Origin: Novosphingobium kunmingense
GTDB lineage: Bacteria > Pseudomonadota > Alphaproteobacteria > Sphingomonadales > Sphingomonadaceae
Assembly (NCBI RefSeq): GCF_002813245.1
Contig: NZ_PHUF01000005.1
Location: 124,001 to 188,000, forward strand
Length of the DNA: 64,000 nt
Direction: 5' to 3'
The position numbers and the translations under genes were made by a program. How positions within the stretch are numbered: the stretch's first letter is position 1; the number at the start of each line of letters is the position of its first letter. Below are positions 41,035-48,678 of this stretch, one piece after another. The notes beneath the pieces were generated by a model. It ran no database searches, had not been told where the DNA came from, and was given only the letters and a program-made list of their open reading frames with translations.

Positions 41035-41823
41035 TCACATTAGGTACTTTATTTTCTGGATCTTCCGCACACGCGTCACGACGTGTCCAAGAAGATGACA
41101 TTCGTCGAGATCTTGGGGATATTGGTAGGTCTGAAAGTGCGCTCCGATGTCCTCGGCGTTACGGCAGGTCGCCCCAACCAAACCCTCGATGTACTCGGAG
41201 TCAAGAAACAGAGAGGCCTTTTGCGCCAGCCGTGGGTTAAGAGAGATTGTAGTGGCCTCCACGATGCTGCCAGGCGAATCCACTATGGTCACGATGAGGT
41301 CGTATTCTCCCATGATGAGGATCTCTTGAAAAAACGCATTACCTGCGGGATCCCCGACCATTGGATCGACTAGATCCTCCGCGTAGCGAACAAAGTGGCC
41401 ATCAGCCTCAAGCCGCGCTCGGATATCGATCCGCTTCGCCTGCAGCTTAGCGGTCCGCTCATGAGGAGACGGCGTGTGGACCTGCGGACCAAAAACGAGA
41501 ATCTTAAGACTGATCCGGTTAACCGCGTTCGCGATTAGGATTTGAACATCTTCTGGCAAGAAAATCCACCAAGATCTAAGCTGCGGCCAAGGATGTGCCG
41601 CCTCCGCGAGCATTCTACTTATCGCCACCCGTTTCAAGTGGCCAACTCGATATCTCGTCAATCTTTGTACATCAGTTACAGAGATTTGGATCTTGAAGAC
41701 CGCCACTGAAGCGCAATGAATCGCGCAAAAGCATTGTTCTGCCTTTACCGAGCGAACTGCAACTTTTGGCGGGTCGTGTCGAACCTCTGAAGGCAGTTGT
41801 TTTGAAGGTGGAGAGAGTTCCAT
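41035..41823 (-). CDS. Predicted nucleotide-processing (deoxyribosyltransferase/TIR-like) protein
   Basis: A 262-residue protein. Residues about 106-225 look like a Rossmann-type domain: strand LKILVFGPQVHTPS, a helix, GHFVRYAEDLVDP, strand YDLIVTIVDSPGSIVEATTI (174-193), then KASLFLDSEY. The DSPGSxxE pattern with Glu189 resembles the catalytic region of nucleoside 2-deoxyribosyltransferase-like and related TIR/SLOG-type domains, which in defence systems can destroy or sense nucleotides. Residues 1-100 are not recognised. The ATG overlaps the stop of the Eco29kI-like nuclease gene (TGATG). The domain call is inference from motif shape. Confidence 0.75.
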   Translation of the reverse strand: MELSPPSKQLPSEVRHDPPKVAVRSVKAEQCFCAIHCASVAVFKIQISVTDVQRLTRYRVGHLKRVAISRMLAEAAHPWPQLRSWWIFLPEDVQILIANAVNRISLKILVFGPQVHTPSPHERTAKLQAKRIDIRARLEADGHFVRYAEDLVDPMVGDPAGNAFFQEILIMGEYDLIVTIVDSPGSIVEATTISLNPRLAQKASLFLDSEYIEGLVGATCRNAEDIGAHFQTYQYPQDLDECHLLGHVVTRVRKIQKIKYLM

Positions 41824-42449
41824 CAGTCCCTAAGCGGATGAGCGTCTAGATATTCGGCAATCCGCTGTTCAATGTCCTGCAAGGTCTCGGTGCGCGAAGC
41901 ACACTTCTCCGCCCACGACCTACCTGGATGCAAGTGATCCCACAATGGACGCAGGCCATGGTATCGGCCCTTGCCCGGGTCGTGGTTGCCAAAGCCATCG
42001 AGTGCAATGTTCCACACAGGCCTGAACCGTGAAATCAGCAGGCTTTCGCCAAGCGGGATCCAGATGTCATCGACCGTCAGATACCGGGCTTGGAAGTCGG
42101 CGACGGCAAGTGTGCCGGAGCCCGCTTCGGCGTCACGGATGCTGTCCCGGTGCTCCATAAGCCGCCTGTAGAGCGCGGTTCCCCTCGCACTGGCTGCAAG
42201 ACTGGCACCCTTGCGTCCGCCCGAGGGAATGGCCTTGCCAATATAGATGGGCCATCGCGCCTCATCGACATTGGCGCGCGCGATCGGGGCGTACGCGGGG
42301 TTCGGCCCGGAATAATAAAGCACGTAAATTCCGGCACCCTCGAACGGCTCGATCGCGCTCAGGGGCCGCGCCGGTTGCTCAAGCAGGGCATCGGCGACAG
42401 ATTTGCCGAGATTTATCTTGTCGAGTGGATTGTAGACACCGGTCATCAT
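41823..42449 (-). CDS. Eco29kI-like GIY-YIG restriction endonuclease
   Basis: A 208-residue GIY-YIG nuclease resembling Eco29kI, a type II enzyme that cuts CCGCGG. The GIY is at residues 40-42 (GAGIYVLYYSG) and YIG at 69-71 (WPIYIGKA). The remaining catalytic positions follow with Eco29kI-like spacing: Arg96 and His100 (YRRLMEH), Glu135 (LGESLLI) and Asn147 (VWNIAL). Tyr42 and Tyr69 are 27 residues apart, as in Eco29kI as I recall it. The enzyme should thus be active; the site is inferred, not shown. It overlaps the methyltransferase gene upstream and couples to the next gene through TGATG. Confidence 0.9.
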   Translation of the reverse strand: MMTGVYNPLDKINLGKSVADALLEQPARPLSAIEPFEGAGIYVLYYSGPNPAYAPIARANVDEARWPIYIGKAIPSGGRKGASLAASARGTALYRRLMEHRDSIRDAEAGSGTLAVADFQARYLTVDDIWIPLGESLLISRFRPVWNIALDGFGNHDPGKGRYHGLRPLWDHLHPGRSWAEKCASRTETLQDIEQRIAEYLDAHPLRD

Positions 42450-43633
42450 GCACGTCCGGAACGCGCATTCACGTAATCCAACTGTAACTTTACCGATCGG
42501 GCCACCACCTCGGCAAGATCGACCGGCACGGCGTTGCCAAGTTGGCGCATGGTCTCGGTCCAGGAGCCGTGAAACACAATGTCGTCGGGGAAAGTCTGAA
42601 GCCGCGCACTTTCGCGGATAGTGAAGTAACGCACAGATCCGTCCACCCGCCTCAGCATGTTCTCGCCGCCGGGAACTCCGTGGACCCCCGCCTTAAGCGT
42701 CTTCGAGGGCTCGTCGAGCGGGCTGCCGGTATGGCCAGGATAGGAGCGCGCGCCAGCCTGGAACCGGTGATCGGGAAAATCCGCGCATCCCTTGGGAAGG
42801 AGTTCCGGATCGGGAAGGCCGGCAAGCGCGTCGCGCGTCGTGCGCCAGGGCAACTCGGCCGGCCTTTCACGCAACCGCATCGCGGCGTCGCTCGCTCGCG
42901 GATCAACAGGCCTGGCTCGCCACGATACCCCGTGCCTGTCCCAGTATTCGCCATCCCGATATTGATCCCACAGCATGGCCTCGCGCGAGTGGGTCTCGCG
43001 GGGGAACGACCATTCAAGTCCGAGATCGCTCCGGAAGCCGACGAAGAAGACCCGTTCCCGCTTCTGCGGAACCCCGAAGTTCGCCGCGTTGAGAACCTTG
43101 GGCGGAAGCACCTGATATGACAGCCCCGTGCGAATGCCGGACGTATGATGCTGCTCCAGCCGCGCGCGGTGATCCAGCCAGCTCTCGCCGCTGCGAAGCA
43201 CTATTTCCGGATAGGACAGCTGCAGGAAAATGTAGTTGAAGTAGGTTTGAAACGTCGAGCGCGTCAGGCCTTTGACGTTCTCGAAAATGAAGGCGCTCGG
43301 CCGGGTCTCGCGGACGGCGCGGACAGCTTCCGACCACATATCGCGATGATCCTGATGGGCGCGGTGCCTGCCGCCGAGGGAAAATGGCTGGCAGGGCGGC
43401 CCGCCCGTCACAAGGTCGACCTTCCCCTCGAACTGCGTGAACGAAAATCCCCGCACGTCACCCTCGCGCGGCGCCGGCCAGTGGCGGATGATCCCCGCGC
43501 CGCGCGCGCGATTCTCACGGAGCGTGTCACAGCACCAGCGGTCCCATTCGACGACGTCCACCGCGCGGAAGCCGGCCCGGCCAACGCCCAGGCCAAGCCC
43601 CCCGGCTCCCGCGAACAGTTCAATCGCCTTCAT
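42446..43633 (-). CDS. DNA (cytosine-5-)methyltransferase of the Eco29kI-like system
   Basis: A 395-residue C5 methyltransferase that would protect host sites from the neighbouring nuclease. Motif I is IELFAGAGGLGLG, motif IV is TGGPPCQPFSLGG (nucleophile Cys81), motif VI is FENVKG, motif VIII is QKRERVFFVG and motif X is QLGNAVPVDLA. The variable target-recognition region lies at about 210-330. The start overlaps the vsr stop (ATGA), and the stop overlaps the nuclease start. Confidence 0.95.
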   Translation of the reverse strand: MKAIELFAGAGGLGLGVGRAGFRAVDVVEWDRWCCDTLRENRARGAGIIRHWPAPREGDVRGFSFTQFEGKVDLVTGGPPCQPFSLGGRHRAHQDHRDMWSEAVRAVRETRPSAFIFENVKGLTRSTFQTYFNYIFLQLSYPEIVLRSGESWLDHRARLEQHHTSGIRTGLSYQVLPPKVLNAANFGVPQKRERVFFVGFRSDLGLEWSFPRETHSREAMLWDQYRDGEYWDRHGVSWRARPVDPRASDAAMRLRERPAELPWRTTRDALAGLPDPELLPKGCADFPDHRFQAGARSYPGHTGSPLDEPSKTLKAGVHGVPGGENMLRRVDGSVRYFTIRESARLQTFPDDIVFHGSWTETMRQLGNAVPVDLAEVVARSVKLQLDYVNARSGRA

Positions 43634-44052
43634 TGGGTTCCCTCGATGAATCGCCGCAGCATGTTTCCCAATTGTTCCCTATCGCGCAGCTGGCACTCCC
43701 AGACAAGAAGGACTTTCCACCCCATAGCCTCGAGGGCCGCGACGTTGGCTTCGTCCCTCGCCCTATTGCCCTCCAGCTTCGGTTGCCAGAAGTCCACCCG
43801 GCTCTTGGGCATGCGCGCCAGCCGGCATGCGGGGTCCGGGTGTCGGTGCCAGAAACAACCATGCACGAAGATCGCGATGCGCCGCCTTCTGAACACGATG
43901 TCGGGTTTGCCGGGCAGTTCCCGCGCGTGAAGGCGGTACCGGTAGCCCATGGCGTGAAGAACCCGCCGGACCAGCATTTCCGGCTGGGTGTTCTTCCCGC
44001 GAATGCCAGACATCATCCGGGAGCGGGTTTGCGGATCAACTATATCGGCCAC
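43630..44052 (-). CDS. vsr: Very short patch repair endonuclease
   Basis: A 140-residue Vsr nuclease, which nicks at T:G mismatches created by deamination of 5-methylcytosine and so offsets the mutagenic cost of a C5 methyltransferase. It has TRSRMMSGIRGKNTQPE, the catalytic Asp in PGKPDIVFRRRR, the zinc/catalytic FVHGCFWHRH and VWECQLRD. I prefer GTG at 44052 (MADIVDP), which follows AGGAAAAACG and matches family N termini; GTG at 44070 would add six residues. It is first in the vsr-M-R run and divergent from a second methyltransferase. Confidence 0.92.
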   Translation of the reverse strand: MADIVDPQTRSRMMSGIRGKNTQPEMLVRRVLHAMGYRYRLHARELPGKPDIVFRRRRIAIFVHGCFWHRHPDPACRLARMPKSRVDFWQPKLEGNRARDEANVAALEAMGWKVLLVWECQLRDREQLGNMLRRFIEGTQ

Positions 44053-44117
44053 ACCGTTTTTCCTGGCCACCTGGCGTCAGCCTGGTAATAGGCCCGGACA
44101 CCAGAAGAAGTCGACCG

Positions 44118-45644
44118 ATGAGCCCGAGTTTCAAGACCATTGATTTGTTCGCCGGGCCGGGTGGCCTGGCCGAAGGCTTCTCGTCCCTGCGGGATGGAAG
44201 CGGTCGCCGGCTGTTTGACATCGCCCTGTCCGTGGAAAAGGAGCCATCGGCCTTCGCCACACTGCGGATGAGGGCGTTCACCCGCCAGTTCGAGCAACTG
44301 CCGGACAGCTACCACGATTACGTCTCCGGCAGGATTTCAAGGGACGAGCTGATCTCCCGACACCCGGAGGAATGGGGTGAGGCGGTCAGGGAAACCGCCA
44401 TGCTGGAACTCGGGTCGGACAGCGCGCGGCAGTGGCTGGATCCGGTGCTGGCCCGGATCCGGCAAGACGCGGGTGACAACACGGTGGTGATCGGCGGACC
44501 GCCGTGTCAGGCCTACTCACTCGTCGGGCGCGCGCGAAACCGGGGAATTGCCGGTTATGATGCCGCGACCGACCACCGCCACTTCCTCTACCGGGAATAC
44601 ATCCGGATCCTCGAGCAATTACGGCCGGTCGCCTTTGTGATGGAAAACGTGAAGGGCATGCTGTCCGCCAAGGTTGGCGGCGTGGGCATGATCGATCAGA
44701 TCCTTTCGGACCTCCGGGCGGCGGGCGGTGAGCCGGACAGCTACCTGCTGATCCCGCTGGTGGACGATGCCCGCGGGGGCATGCCGGGCATTCTGATCCG
44801 CAGCGAGGATTTCGGAATTCCCCAGTGCCGGCACCGCGTGATCCTCGTCGGGATCCGGAAGGATATCTTCGAGCGCCGCGGACTTGGATCGCGCGAGCTT
44901 CCCACCCTGCGGCCCGCCCCCGCGCGGGCGACGGTCAAAAACGTTCTCGAGGGCATGCCGTCCCTTCGCAGCGGCCTGAGCCGCACCGCCGACACACCGG
45001 AAGCCTGGCGAGACGCGGCCATCGTGGCATTCCGCAAGGCCGCCTCAGCCTGCAACAGCGACGGACCGTGGCTTGCCGAGGTGTCCCGCAAGCTGGCCGC
45101 ATACGCAAAGGGCCTGCGCGAGCAGGATAATCTACCGCCAAGGTCCAGCACCGCTCCCGCACCGATACTCGACAATCGCCTCTCCGCATGGCTGGTGGAT
45201 CCCCGCCTCCCAATGCTGCCGAACCACGAGAGCCGGGGTCACATGCCGGGAGACCTGGCTAGGTACGCGTTCGCGGCCGCATTCGCGGAGGTATTTGACC
45301 GATCCCCAAAGGCGGACGAGTTTCCGAAGGATCTGGCCCCCGATCACCGGAACTGGGAGAGCGGCAAATTCGCGGACCGGTTCAGGGTCCAGACCTGGAA
45401 AGCGCCCTCGACCACTGTGACCAGCCACATCTCGAAGGACGGCCACTACTTCATCCATCCGGACCCGGCGCAGTGCAGAAGCCTTACGGTCCGGGAGGCC
45501 GCCCGCTTGCAGACCTTCCCGGACAACTATTTCTTCGAGGGCAACCGGACGCAGCAATACGTCCAGGTTGGCAACGCCGTTCCGCCCCTCTTGGCAAGGC
45601 AGATAGCGGAGCTGCTGGCAGAGCTGCTCGATCCCGGCCGGTAA
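44118..45644 (+). CDS. Second DNA (cytosine-5-)methyltransferase
   Basis: A 508-residue C5 methyltransferase. Motifs are IDLFAGPGGLAEGF (I), GGPPCQAYSLVG (IV, Cys near residue 130), VMENVKGM (VI), IPQCRHRVILVGI (VIII) and QVGNAVPPLLA (X). It has an insert of about 60 residues between motifs I and IV, with a helix DELISRHPEEWGEAVRETAM, and a long target-recognition region. It faces vsr across 65 bp and converges with the AIPR gene after 11 bp. It is probably the modification partner of the Z1/MORC operon. Confidence 0.94.
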   Translation: MSPSFKTIDLFAGPGGLAEGFSSLRDGSGRRLFDIALSVEKEPSAFATLRMRAFTRQFEQLPDSYHDYVSGRISRDELISRHPEEWGEAVRETAMLELGSDSARQWLDPVLARIRQDAGDNTVVIGGPPCQAYSLVGRARNRGIAGYDAATDHRHFLYREYIRILEQLRPVAFVMENVKGMLSAKVGGVGMIDQILSDLRAAGGEPDSYLLIPLVDDARGGMPGILIRSEDFGIPQCRHRVILVGIRKDIFERRGLGSRELPTLRPAPARATVKNVLEGMPSLRSGLSRTADTPEAWRDAAIVAFRKAASACNSDGPWLAEVSRKLAAYAKGLREQDNLPPRSSTAPAPILDNRLSAWLVDPRLPMLPNHESRGHMPGDLARYAFAAAFAEVFDRSPKADEFPKDLAPDHRNWESGKFADRFRVQTWKAPSTTVTSHISKDGHYFIHPDPAQCRSLTVREAARLQTFPDNYFFEGNRTQQYVQVGNAVPPLLARQIAELLAELLDPGR

Positions 45645-45655
45645 TCCCGCGCCAA

Positions 45656-47716
45656 TCAGCTGTCGGGATAGTATTTTTCGAGCTTATCGGCGATTGTGAG
45701 CGCGGCGACGCACTGGCGTTCGGTTGGAATCCGAGTGGGCAGGAAGGTGCATGCACGGAGGATGCCGATCTCCCTGGGGTCGAGCTTTCCAATTGACTCG
45801 CCAAAGGCGAGCACCTGCTTCCAGTAATCGGCACCTTGCGAGACCACTTCGCGTTGCGCCTCGATCCCGCTCCGGGCCTCCCGTTCGCGACGCTCGTCAC
45901 GCTTGTTCGCTCTGGCTTCGTCCGGATCAATAAGGCTGTCGAAGAAGCCGGCCTCATAGTCGACAGGCAGCTTCGACAGCTCCGCCCAGCAGGCCTGCTT
46001 CTTCGCCCACTCGCTGAGGTTCCTGACCCCGGCCGGCGGATGCGTGATCACCTCGTTGGCCACCTCGGCGACGGCCAGGCATGCACGCTCCATGGCCACG
46101 GGGACGCGCTGCAGCTTCCAGACCTGGTCAAGGTCCAGAACCCGCTTGCGCTGTTCCGCGTCATGCACAACCTTGGCGAAGGCATAAGTGACTATGTTCG
46201 CGCGATAACCGCCAGCGTACCAGGGCTGGTGGGGAACAAGCCGCTCCAGATTCTTGAAGATGATCGCCTTGGCGATCAACCTCTTGAACCAGACCTCGTC
46301 GAAGCCCGCGTCGCCGCGCCCCCATTCCTCGCCAACAACCCTCGCCAGCTCACCGAAGTTCTTCTGGGCACCGAAGCTGACGATGTGAGGCTTGCAGCGG
46401 TAGGAGTTTTCGAACTTGGCCAGGTCGGTCTTGGTGAAGAACTGCAGCCGCGGAAATTCCGCGTCGAACCTCTTGCGCTCGGCAGGCGTTCTCCTCGCCC
46501 GTTCGTCGGCGAACTGTCCGCGCGCGCGCTCGTAGAACCATTTGGTTTCCCGGTAGCTGCTGTCACCCGCCGGTGCGAGCACGCGGCGTGAAAACTCCTG
46601 CATCCGGATGTGGAAAGGATGATTGGCGAAGAAGTCCGCCGCGTTCACCTTGTTCTGGCTGTTCGCATATTGCGAAATTCGCGGCACGACCTCCTCGGCG
46701 AGGTCGGGCGGGACCACGGTCAGCTTCATCTGGACGAATACGTCCTTCAGCTGATCAAGCTTTCGGGCCGCATGAATCGAGGCGGTGGTTTGGCCGCCGT
46801 TGACAATCTGGAAGTTTGTGGCGGACATGAGCAGCAAGCCCTCTCCCATGTCGGCGATCTCCACCGCCTCGGCCGTGGCGGTCAGGCCGTTGTTATAGGA
46901 GAAGAACATGTTCGGCTCGTCGCGGATCGTGTCGCGGATGCCCCGGTTCACCTTGTTACGGGCCTGAAGGAAGCTTCGAACATTGGCCTCGAGCAGACGG
47001 GCTTCCCATTTGTCGTAGATTGCCGCGAGCTGGGTGCCCGGAATGACCGCGATAAAGCTCTCGAGAGGAGCTCCATCGTAGGAGGCTTTAAGGACGGGAA
47101 CAGGATCCCCGAAATCCTCGGCAAAGTCGACAATCAGATCCTCACGCGTCTGACCGGAGGAGACAAACCGCTGGATGCGGGATAGATCCCAGACGTTCGA
47201 GGTCACCGGGACATTGCCGATCGAGCCAACAGGCTGGGCATCGGTCTTCGAATTGTTGATCCGGTTCGTGACGAGGATCAGCTTGATCTTTCCGACCTGC
47301 TTCCAGATCCGGGCAATCAGGTCGGCGATCACAAAGCCGTTGCTTGTTTCCTCGAGCTTCTCCCGGAATTCCCGCGTTTTCGCCGCCACCACGAACTCGA
47401 CAAGTCTCGTCAGAAGCTTGTTGATGTCCGTCTTGCCGATCGACTGCGGCTCTTCCGATAGAACGAAATCGCAGATGACGAGACTGAGCACACCCTCCTC
47501 GTCGGTGGGGTCCCACGAATAGGCATCCACCTGAACCGTCTTCTGCCCATTCCTGCCGCTGAAATAGCCCTGCGAAAGCGAGCTCGCCTCGCCCGCCTCA
47601 TCAAGAATTTCGGAAACCTTCTCCAGAAATGCCTCGGCGGTGATCATCCCCATCGCGTCGGCATCGCCCTGAACATCCGCGATCAGCTCGCGGTGAAAGT
47701 CGGTCAATTCATCCAA
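45656..47716 (-). CDS. AIPR (abortive infection phage resistance) family protein
   Basis: A 686-residue AIPR-family protein. The family was defined from phage-resistance genes and often accompanies restriction systems. Its hallmark is present: MFFSYNNGLTATAEAVEI and FQIVNGGQTTASIHAARKL, then VPRISQYANSQNKVNAADFF. The N-terminal 150 residues may hold a nuclease-like fold (IKLILVTNRI). The TTG start at 47716 has AAGGAA upstream and overlaps the previous gene by 13 bp. It is the last gene of the MORC-Z1-nuclease-AIPR operon. Confidence 0.93.
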   Translation of the reverse strand: MDELTDFHRELIADVQGDADAMGMITAEAFLEKVSEILDEAGEASSLSQGYFSGRNGQKTVQVDAYSWDPTDEEGVLSLVICDFVLSEEPQSIGKTDINKLLTRLVEFVVAAKTREFREKLEETSNGFVIADLIARIWKQVGKIKLILVTNRINNSKTDAQPVGSIGNVPVTSNVWDLSRIQRFVSSGQTREDLIVDFAEDFGDPVPVLKASYDGAPLESFIAVIPGTQLAAIYDKWEARLLEANVRSFLQARNKVNRGIRDTIRDEPNMFFSYNNGLTATAEAVEIADMGEGLLLMSATNFQIVNGGQTTASIHAARKLDQLKDVFVQMKLTVVPPDLAEEVVPRISQYANSQNKVNAADFFANHPFHIRMQEFSRRVLAPAGDSSYRETKWFYERARGQFADERARRTPAERKRFDAEFPRLQFFTKTDLAKFENSYRCKPHIVSFGAQKNFGELARVVGEEWGRGDAGFDEVWFKRLIAKAIIFKNLERLVPHQPWYAGGYRANIVTYAFAKVVHDAEQRKRVLDLDQVWKLQRVPVAMERACLAVAEVANEVITHPPAGVRNLSEWAKKQACWAELSKLPVDYEAGFFDSLIDPDEARANKRDERREREARSGIEAQREVVSQGADYWKQVLAFGESIGKLDPREIGILRACTFLPTRIPTERQCVAALTIADKLEKYYPDS

Positions 47717-48678
47717 GAGCCGTTCCTTTCGACAATGAGCTGATCAATCACATCCGCCTCGACCGAGAACGGCGCGCAGGCATCAAGACCGATGCTGTAC
47801 CGGACACCGGAGACGCCCGTGGCCAGGGGCAGCGCAATACGGGGAAAACCGTCGCGAACCTCGAAATGAAGGCTCTTGCCGATCACCCATCGGCGGTCGG
47901 AGTAGTCATCGCCGAAATCGAAGCCCGTCTCCGCGATCGCCTCCTCCCAGAGCGCACAGGCATCGGGGTCGGCGACCGCGAAAAGCTTGTCCAGCTCGGC
48001 AACGTGGTCCGTGAGGGTCTTGCCGTTCGGCTTGACAACCGCGTCGACCGGACTGACGACCAGAAACAGCCGTGATCCGCCGACATCGGCGAGCTGGTCC
48101 TCCGACGAGATCTGCACAAACGGCTTGGCGGCTCCCCTTCGAGCCTTCACCTCGACGAGGCAGCCATCCAGCTCGAAGTCCTTCGAGGATCCCGCTGGCC
48201 CCTTCCAGGCTTCGATCGCGGCACGCGGCCCGACAAGATCGATCAGATGGGTGAGGAACTGCAGCTCGCCGATCAGGCCCCGCTGTTCCTCAAGGGACAG
48301 CTGCCCCGTCCTTCCGCCGCGAAGAAGATGATGCCAGCGCAAGGTTCTCCGGATCGCGCGATTCAGTGCGTCCTGATTATCCGGGGCAGCCTCGCCGGCC
48401 CTCACGATATCGTCACACAAACCGGCGAAGAGCTCGCGCTGCTCCCCATCCTTCAGCAGCAGAACAAGGGAGGGGCGGGAGGCCACCTCGCGATACGCGA
48501 TTTCGAGATTGCGCATCTTCGGAAGTGGCCGGATTTCGGTGGTTTCCGGCGCAAGACGCAACAGCAGGCCCGGCTCCGAATTCGCGGAGACAACCCAGAA
48601 GAAGTCATGCCGGCAATTCGCGACGCGGCGCGCGTCCTTGCCGCCGGCAACCAGGCCGTCCCAGGGATTGTCAGGCAT
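47704..48678 (-). CDS. PD-(D/E)XK motif protein (DUF4420)
   Basis: A 324-residue protein of the DUF4420 family. The nuclease core is visible: Glu in RGLIGELQFLTHLI, then DFELDGCLVEVKARRGA (D-x7-E-x-K), followed by FVQISSEDQL. It is probably the DNA-cutting subunit of this operon. Three consecutive ATG codons (48684, 48681, 48678) could start it; 48678 (MPDNPWDG) has the best distance to GGGGG. It overlaps the Z1 gene by 8 bp and AIPR by 13 bp. Confidence 0.9.
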   Translation of the reverse strand: MPDNPWDGLVAGGKDARRVANCRHDFFWVVSANSEPGLLLRLAPETTEIRPLPKMRNLEIAYREVASRPSLVLLLKDGEQRELFAGLCDDIVRAGEAAPDNQDALNRAIRRTLRWHHLLRGGRTGQLSLEEQRGLIGELQFLTHLIDLVGPRAAIEAWKGPAGSSKDFELDGCLVEVKARRGAAKPFVQISSEDQLADVGGSRLFLVVSPVDAVVKPNGKTLTDHVAELDKLFAVADPDACALWEEAIAETGFDFGDDYSDRRWVIGKSLHFEVRDGFPRIALPLATGVSGVRYSIGLDACAPFSVEADVIDQLIVERNGSWMN

